Shown: positions 59,774 to 64,000 of the stretch, piece after piece
Position numbering within the stretch: the stretch's first letter is position 1
How the letters are laid out: each line of letters opens with the position of its first letter
DNA from: Roseovarius sp.
Lineage (GTDB): Bacteria > Pseudomonadota > Alphaproteobacteria > Rhodobacterales > Rhodobacteraceae
NCBI GenBank assembly: GCA_014359765.1
Contig: JACIYT010000003.1
Coordinates: 1 to 64,000 of the forward strand
Direction of reading: 5' to 3'
Length of the DNA: 64,000 nucleotides
Notes under the pieces: model-generated
Databases searched by the model: none
What the model was told of the DNA's origin: nothing
What the model saw: only the letters and a program-made list of their open reading frames with translations
Program-made: the position numbers and the translations under genes

Positions 59774-61471
59774 TTACGCGCCGATGACCTTGACGCTGTC
59801 ATTGGGCGTGACATGCACGGTGCCCTGTTTGCGGATATGGCTCTCGACCACATCCCAGATCTGCGGTCCCTCGGTGCCCTCGTTGACCGAGGCCCAGCCC
59901 GCCACGACATAGGTTTTCGCGGGGTCGATCGCCTCGCCGGTGCGCAGCAGCACCATGTCGCTGATCCGGCTGCCCTGCGGCTGGTTGATGTCGATCCGGT
60001 AGCCCATGCCACCGACCCGCACCATGTCGCCGCCCTGCTGATAGTAGGGGTCCGGGTTGAAGATGTTGTCGGCCACGTCCTCGAGAATGACCTTGATGAA
60101 TTCGCCGGTCATCTCGGAGCGATAGGCCTTGCCATAGGTCATCGAGGTGACGTTGAAGATATCCTCGCGGGTGATGTCCTGACCGGGGATCAGCGACGGC
60201 CCCCAGCGGACGCCCGGCGACATGGCGATATCGGCCTCGCGCTCGGAAATCAGCGCCTCGCAGATCAGGTCATCCCAAGTGCCGTTGAAATTGCCGCGCC
60301 GGTAAAGCAGGCTCTCGGTCTTGCCGATGACCTCGGTGAGCTGATCGAGATAGGGCGCACGCTGCGCGTCGATCAGGGCGGCCACGTCCTTGTCCGGCTC
60401 GATCACGTCCGAGAAGATCGGGATCAGCTTGTGCCGAAAACCCATCATCCGCCCGTCGCGCACGTCGAGATCGACGCGGCTCACGAATTTGCCGTTGGAG
60501 CCGGAGGCCACGATGATCGTCTCGCCCACAAGCACCGGCTCGGGCAGGGCGTCATGGGTATGGCCCGACAGGATCACGTCGATGCCCGACACGCGGCTGG
60601 CCATCTTCTTGTCCACGTCAAAGCCGTTATGGCTGAGGCAGACGACCAGTTCCGCGCCCTGGGCGCGCACCTCGTCCACCATGGACTGCATGTTCTCGTC
60701 GCGGATGCCGAACGAATATTCGGGGAACATCCAGCCCGGATTGGCAATCGGCATGTAGGGAAAGGCCTGCCCGATCACCGCGACCTTGACGCCGCCGCGC
60801 TCGAAGAAGGTATAGGGCGGGAACATCTCGGACGGCTCGTTCCATTCGGCGTCAAAGATATTCTGCCCGAGCGCGGCAAAGGGCAGCCCCTCGACGATCT
60901 CGTGCACCCGGTCGGATCCGAGGGTGAATTCCCAGTGAAAGGTCATCGCGTCGGGCCGGAGCGCGTTCATCACGTTGACCATGTCCTGCCCGGCCGTGTG
61001 ATAGCAGGTATAGGAGCCGTGCCAGGTGTCGCCGCCATCGAGCAGGATCGCATCGGGGCGGTCGGCGCGAATGGCGTTGATCACGGTGGCCACGCGGTCG
61101 AGACCGCCGACCCGGCCATAGGCCTGCGCCAGGGCCGAGAAATCGTCATGCGTCAGCGCATAGGCCGAGGGCGATCCGTCCGCGATCCCGTAGAGCCTGC
61201 GGAAATCGGCGCCGGTGACATGGGGCACGGCCCCCTTGTTTGCGCCCACGCCGATATTGATCGAGGGTTCGCGGAAATAGATCGGCTTGAGCTGCGCGTG
61301 AATGTCGGTGATGTGGATCAGGCTCACATTGCCGAACGTGTCGAATTGCAGGAGTTGATCCTGCGTCAGCGCCTGCTGCGCCGCCAGCCGCGCCCAGTTC
61401 CCGAAGGACGACGCCCCGAGGATGGCAGACGCCGCCATGCTTGTCTGAAGGAAATCACGCCGCGAGATCAT
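59774..61471 (-). CDS. soxB: SoxB thiosulfohydrolase
   Basis: 565 residues with a Tat-type signal (ISRRDFLQTSMAASAILGAS). The dimanganese 5'-nucleotidase-like core has ITDIHAQ (Asp56, His58), LLDGGDTWHGS (Asp145, Asp148), CLSHNGFDVD and LSGHTHDALPEP. It hydrolyses the sulfonate group from SoxY-bound cysteine-S-thiosulfonate to sulfate in the periplasm. AAAGG precedes the ATG at 61471; a hairpin (61489-61507) lies just upstream, and a terminator-like stem separates it from soxA. Confidence 0.97.
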   Translation of the reverse strand: MISRRDFLQTSMAASAILGASSFGNWARLAAQQALTQDQLLQFDTFGNVSLIHITDIHAQLKPIYFREPSINIGVGANKGAVPHVTGADFRRLYGIADGSPSAYALTHDDFSALAQAYGRVGGLDRVATVINAIRADRPDAILLDGGDTWHGSYTCYHTAGQDMVNVMNALRPDAMTFHWEFTLGSDRVHEIVEGLPFAALGQNIFDAEWNEPSEMFPPYTFFERGGVKVAVIGQAFPYMPIANPGWMFPEYSFGIRDENMQSMVDEVRAQGAELVVCLSHNGFDVDKKMASRVSGIDVILSGHTHDALPEPVLVGETIIVASGSNGKFVSRVDLDVRDGRMMGFRHKLIPIFSDVIEPDKDVAALIDAQRAPYLDQLTEVIGKTESLLYRRGNFNGTWDDLICEALISEREADIAMSPGVRWGPSLIPGQDITREDIFNVTSMTYGKAYRSEMTGEFIKVILEDVADNIFNPDPYYQQGGDMVRVGGMGYRIDINQPQGSRISDMVLLRTGEAIDPAKTYVVAGWASVNEGTEGPQIWDVVESHIRKQGTVHVTPNDSVKVIGA

Positions 61472-61488
61472 GTCGGACCTTTCACGCC

Positions 61489-61507
61489 CCGCATGTAACC
61501 CATGCGG
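61489..61507 (-). promoter_or_regulatory. Hairpin upstream of the soxB ribosome site
   Basis: CCGCATG and CATGCGG form a perfect 7-bp stem with a 5-base loop, ending about 18 bases before the soxB ATG. Together with the stem at 61530-61565 it fills the soxA-soxB gap and could protect or regulate the soxBCDEF message. Confidence 0.5.
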
Positions 61508-61529
61508 TTTCTTGAATATTTCAGGTTGG

Positions 61530-61565
61530 GAAAACCCCGCGCAGGCATCGCCCGGCGGGGTTTTC
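61530..61565 (-). terminator. Intrinsic-terminator-like hairpin between soxA and soxB
   Basis: Arms GAAAACCCCGC (61530-61540) and GCGGGGTTTTC (61555-61565) form an 11-bp stem with a 14-base loop, starting 3 bases after the soxA stop. On the transcribed strand the GC part is followed by TTTT then CCC, so it should cause partial termination; it is symmetric enough to act in both directions. Confidence 0.6.
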
Positions 61566-61568
61566 AGA

Positions 61569-62426
61569 TCAGTTGCGAATCGACGGCCCCTCGACCGAGA
61601 GCCCGTTGCCACGGCTCGCCACGTAGAGCTCGAGCGCGATGAACTCCGGGCTGCCCTCGGCGAAGGTCTCAGCCCGCGTATCGCGGATGCAACCTTTGAA
61701 ACGGCTATGCGCGGAGTTCAGCTTGGTGTTCTTGAGCCGGTAGGTGGGAAAACCGTTGATCTGGCCCTGGCTGAGATGGTCGGCCCGGATCATGCGCCCG
61801 TAATTGTCCTCGTGGCAGTTGGCGCAGCTCAGCTCCAGCTGACCGAAACGGGTGTAATAGATTTCCTTGCCCTTTTCCCAGGTCTCTCGCGCCGGGCCGT
61901 CGATGGCCACATTGACCGGCATCCCCCGCGAAACCGAGGAAATCAGCGCGGTCATGTTGATCATGTCCTTGCCGGCATATTTCCACGGCTCGGCTCCCAT
62001 CTGCTCGGTGCGACAGGCGTTGATCTGCATCTCGAGCGTGCGCACCTCGCCAGCAGTCTCGTTCCATTTCGGATAGACCGCGCGCACACCCTTCATCGAA
62101 TCGTCGGCCTCGCCGTGGCAGCTCGCACAGGACTTGCCGGCGGTGCCCTCGACCGTCTCCCAGGCATCGCGCGCCTGTTCCACGAACATCATGCCGGGAT
62201 TGTCGAAATCGTCGGCCTGCATGGCGCGGGTCTCGTCGCCCCGGAAATGCCAGCCCGAGATCACCTCGCTCAGCGCGCCGTCAACCGCGGGCGAAGGATC
62301 GGTCCAGGTGACCATCTCGATTTCCTCGTTGAGGATGAGCGTGTCCTCGACCGGCTCGGCAAAGGCGGGGCCCGCGATCATCGCGGCGGCCCCGAAGAAT
62401 GCGGCGATCGTCTTGGTTCTTGTCAT
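61569..62426 (-). CDS. soxA: SoxA dihaem cytochrome c
   Basis: 285 residues with signal peptide. Haem motifs CASCH (Cys100, Cys103, His104) and CANCH (Cys201, Cys204, His205), and the essential cysteine-persulfide ligand Cys246 in FKGCIRDTRAE. With SoxX it oxidatively couples thiosulfate to the SoxY cysteine. Both haems are present; in some SoxA lineages the first is lost. GGGAGGG precedes the ATG. Confidence 0.97.
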   Translation of the reverse strand: MTRTKTIAAFFGAAAMIAGPAFAEPVEDTLILNEEIEMVTWTDPSPAVDGALSEVISGWHFRGDETRAMQADDFDNPGMMFVEQARDAWETVEGTAGKSCASCHGEADDSMKGVRAVYPKWNETAGEVRTLEMQINACRTEQMGAEPWKYAGKDMINMTALISSVSRGMPVNVAIDGPARETWEKGKEIYYTRFGQLELSCANCHEDNYGRMIRADHLSQGQINGFPTYRLKNTKLNSAHSRFKGCIRDTRAETFAEGSPEFIALELYVASRGNGLSVEGPSIRN

Positions 62427-62453
62427 TCTCGTCCCTCCCGTGACGATGGCGGC

Positions 62454-62783
62454 TCAGGCCAGCGCGATCTTCTTGACATCCTCGTAGATCGAGCCGTCGT
62501 CATCATACCAGGTGAACTTGAATTCGCCCGCTTCGGGAACGATGGCCTCGAACTCGAAATAGGGGTTGGTCGAGATCGCCGGCTCCATCGTCACGTCAAG
62601 GACCATCTGGCCGTTGAACTCGGTGGTGAAGCGGTTGATGATCGAGCGCGGGATGGTGTTTCCGTCGGCATCCTTGCGCTGCCCGGATTCCATCGCGTGA
62701 TTGATCAGCGTCTTGATCGTGACCGTTTCACCCGCGGCGGCGGATTTCGGAAGCTTGATTCGCGGTTTCACGTCTTGTGCCAT
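62454..62783 (-). CDS. soxZ: SoxZ carrier-complex subunit
   Basis: 109 residues, immunoglobulin-like fold: RIKLPKSAAAGETVTIKTLINHAMESGQRKD, RSIINRFTTEFNGQMVLDV and YFEFEAIVPEAGEFKFTWYDDDGSIYE. It has no signal peptide; SoxZ is exported with Tat-dependent SoxY as a heterodimer. AGGAG is at normal spacing before the ATG. Confidence 0.96.
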   Translation of the reverse strand: MAQDVKPRIKLPKSAAAGETVTIKTLINHAMESGQRKDADGNTIPRSIINRFTTEFNGQMVLDVTMEPAISTNPYFEFEAIVPEAGEFKFTWYDDDGSIYEDVKKIALA

Positions 62784-62804
62784 GGGGTATCTCCTGAAAT
62801 TTCC

Positions 62805-63221
62805 TCAGCCGCCGCAGCCGCCGATGGTGACCTTGACGTTGCGCGAGGCGCGCGCAAAGCTGCCATCCTTCATCCGTGCGATCGCCACCACGTCCTGCGT
62901 GCCGGCAAGGCGAATGCGCGTCGAGCCGTATTGCGAGCCGGCCAGCGGGCCAAAGTTGAACGTGGCCACGCCAGGCGTCGGGTTGCCCATGGCGAGGATC
63001 ATGATCGCCTCGGCACCGGGGGCCGAAACCTCGATCGGCACGGTGTTGCCGTTCTCGGCGATTTCCGGGGCGGTCAGCGTGATGCCGGTCTCTGCCATCG
63101 CGGCCCCGCCGGTGAATTCGGCGATCCTTTCCTCGGCGGCGGCGCTGGCGCGCATCGGCAGACCAAAGGCCACGAATGCCCCCGCGCCCATGATCATCAC
63201 GTTGCGTCGTGAAAGTTGCAT
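62805..63221 (-). CDS. soxY: SoxY sulfur-carrier protein
   Basis: 138 residues. Tat signal (MQLSRRNVMIMGAGAFVAFG) and the C-terminal swinging arm ending VTIGGCGG, with Cys136 as the covalent attachment point for sulfur intermediates. SoxYZ carries the substrate between SoxAX, SoxB and SoxCD. The ATG at 63221 follows AGGAG. A 7-bp hairpin (TGCGCCC/GGGCGCA, 63242-63260) lies between soxX and soxY. Confidence 0.97.
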   Translation of the reverse strand: MQLSRRNVMIMGAGAFVAFGLPMRASAAAEERIAEFTGGAAMAETGITLTAPEIAENGNTVPIEVSAPGAEAIMILAMGNPTPGVATFNFGPLAGSQYGSTRIRLAGTQDVVAIARMKDGSFARASRNVKVTIGGCGG

Positions 63222-63265
63222 CTGTCGGTACTCCTGTATCTTGCGCCCGGCCAGGGCGCAGGCGG

Positions 63266-63745
63266 TCATTCCTTGAGGGTCACCAGGTAGGCAACCACAT
63301 CCTCGATCTGCTGGGCAGTCAGGAGCGGGCCGAACGTGTCGTCCGCGGCCTTGCCGGTAAAGGCGTTGCCCGGGCGGGTGTAGCCATCGACGCGGTAGAA
63401 GCTGGGCATCATCGAGCCGGGGAACATTTCCTTTGCATTGGCGACGATCCCGCGCAGTTCCGCCTCGGTCCAGCGGTCGCCAGCCCCGTCGAGCATCGGC
63501 CCGATCTCGCCGTGGAAGGGAATGTCGGACATTTCCGAAACGGCATGGCAGGCCACGCAATTGCCGAGCGAGCGGCTGCCCAGGACCTCGCGCCCGCGCG
63601 CGGGATCGCCCGGCTGGCCGGTGAGCGAGACGGCAATGGCACCGTCCTCATAGACGACATCGCCGGGGGCGATTTCTGCGGCCCCGACGGTCGAGGCCCC
63701 GGCTGCCAGCCCGACAATGGCCAGAGCAAGAATCTTGCGTTTCAT
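63266..63745 (-). CDS. soxX: SoxX monohaem cytochrome c
   Basis: 159 residues with signal peptide. Haem motif CVACH (Cys63, Cys66, His67) and the distal Met in GSMMPSFYRVDGYTRPG; C-terminal LTAQQIEDVVAYLVTLKE. It pairs with SoxA and passes electrons to the cytochrome pool. GGGAGG precedes the ATG. First gene of the operon after the promoter/operator at 63778-63837. Confidence 0.96.
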   Translation of the reverse strand: MKRKILALAIVGLAAGASTVGAAEIAPGDVVYEDGAIAVSLTGQPGDPARGREVLGSRSLGNCVACHAVSEMSDIPFHGEIGPMLDGAGDRWTEAELRGIVANAKEMFPGSMMPSFYRVDGYTRPGNAFTGKAADDTFGPLLTAQQIEDVVAYLVTLKE

Positions 63746-63777
63746 GCGTCCTCCCTAACACATTCGTTATTTCGGCC

Positions 63778-63807
63778 ATCATAGGGCACATCACCCGTGC
63801 CACACAA
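63778..63807 (-). promoter_or_regulatory. sox operon promoter
   Basis: On the minus strand, TTGTGT (63802-63807), an 18-base spacer and TATGAT (63778-63783) lie 33 bases before soxX. The -35 overlaps the inner end of the operator palindrome by two bases, so repressor binding would block polymerase. Confidence 0.6.
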
Positions 63808-63837
63808 CATTAAATTCTTATTTTTGAATTTAATGTT
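63806..63837. promoter_or_regulatory. 12-bp inverted repeat with ATTC-N8-GAAT core, sox operator
   Basis: Arms AACATTAAATTC (63806-63817) and GAATTTAATGTT (63826-63837) are perfect inverted repeats with an 8-base spacer. The ATTC-N8-GAAT core is the pattern bound by persulfide-responsive ArsR-family repressors (BigR, SqrR; SoxR in sox clusters). It stands out as AT-rich in GC-rich surroundings. The repressor gene is presumably beyond the right edge. Confidence 0.75.
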
Positions 63838-63861
63838 GGCCCGCGTCCGACCAAAGGCGGC

Positions 63862-64000
63862 TCAATCGGCACCTGCGGCGGCGCGCTCGGCGATCATGCG
63901 GGCGTGATAGCGTTGAAAATCCTCGTCATCGGGGGAATCATACCGCTTTTCCCTCACCCAGGTCAGCAGGTCGAGCGTGGTGCCCGGCCCGAAGGCTCCG
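63862..64000 (-). CDS. C-terminus of a sox-linked protein, possibly thioredoxin-like SoxS/SoxW (partial)
   Basis: The last 46 residues of a leftward gene: GAFGPGTTLDLLTWVREKRY, then a DSPDDEDFQRYHARMI segment and an Ala-rich end, stop TGA at 63862. It is followed at once by the sox operator. In this position soxW, soxV or soxS are usual; the ending resembles the last helix of sox thioredoxins (LLxWVxxxxYxxxxFxxY), but that is weak evidence. The 5' part is outside the window. Confidence 0.45.
   Translation of the reverse strand, partial: GAFGPGTTLDLLTWVREKRYDSPDDEDFQRYHARMIAERAAAGAD

Noticed and set aside
1..64000. CRISPR array or biosynthetic gene cluster
   Set aside because: No regularly spaced direct repeats, cas genes, PKS/NRPS modules or similar assemblies were seen on either strand.

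Overview
The window is high-GC DNA from an alphaproteobacterium, most likely a marine Rhodobacteraceae (Roseobacter group). The evidence is a complete-looking soxXYZABCDEF thiosulfate-oxidation cluster, taurine and ectoine catabolic genes, the alphaproteobacterial regulator TrcR (DUF1013), the MbfA iron exporter with an Irr-type operator, and an NADP-malic enzyme/phosphotransacetylase fusion. No phage or plasmid backbone is visible. The only insertion sequence is a truncated ISAs1-family end at the left edge.

Layout. 1-205: end of an ISAs1-like element. 272-15509: housekeeping genes (lipoprotein, dnaE, a corrinoid-protein reactivator-like ASKHA/ferredoxin protein, membrane protein, taurine-pyruvate aminotransferase, ornithine decarboxylase with a structured leader, trcR, RNase T2, uvrD, FMN alpha-hydroxyacid dehydrogenase). 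15580-25006: pyruvate carboxylase behind a leader with a long inverted repeat, small VOC and ribbon-helix-helix genes, Na/Pi symporter, tRNA-Gly(GCC), hisBH, msrBA. 25340-26809: a D,D-carboxypeptidase with SPOR domain. 26813-34532: putrescine uptake and use (potFGHI, puuB-like oxidase, GntR regulator, spuC-like aminotransferase). 34587-41414: ectoine catabolism (doeA/eutD, eutB, eutC, AsnC-type doeX, semialdehyde dehydrogenase, diaminobutyrate aminotransferase). 41477-48978: mbfA, maeB, a low-GC two-gene cassette with a HEPN protein, mutS, usp. 49006-54181: marR-emrA-emrB and two metallo-beta-lactamase-fold hydrolases. 54192-64000: soxT-like transporter, DUF302 protein, soxF-E-D-C-B-A-Z-Y-X and the end of another gene, all read leftward.

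How the parts connect. Putrescine made by ornithine decarboxylase or imported by PotFGHI would be glutamylated elsewhere and oxidised by the PuuB-like enzyme, or transaminated by SpuC. A TTTGATCA palindrome occurs both in the potF/gntR divergent region and between the -35 and -10 of spuC, so the GntR protein is the obvious regulator of both. Ectoine ring opening by DoeA feeds diaminobutyrate to the aminotransferase and dehydrogenase; the deacetylase DoeB/EutE and an ectoine transporter are not in the window. The sox genes encode the periplasmic thiosulfate oxidation complex. Its promoter carries an ATTC-N8-GAAT operator typical of persulfide-sensing ArsR repressors, and an intrinsic-terminator-like hairpin separates soxXYZA from soxBCDEF.

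The most unusual items are the low-GC HEPN cassette between maeB and mutS, flanked by an imperfect direct repeat, and a dispersed family of tandem 22-26-nt palindromes placed just after stop codons, two of them within operons.
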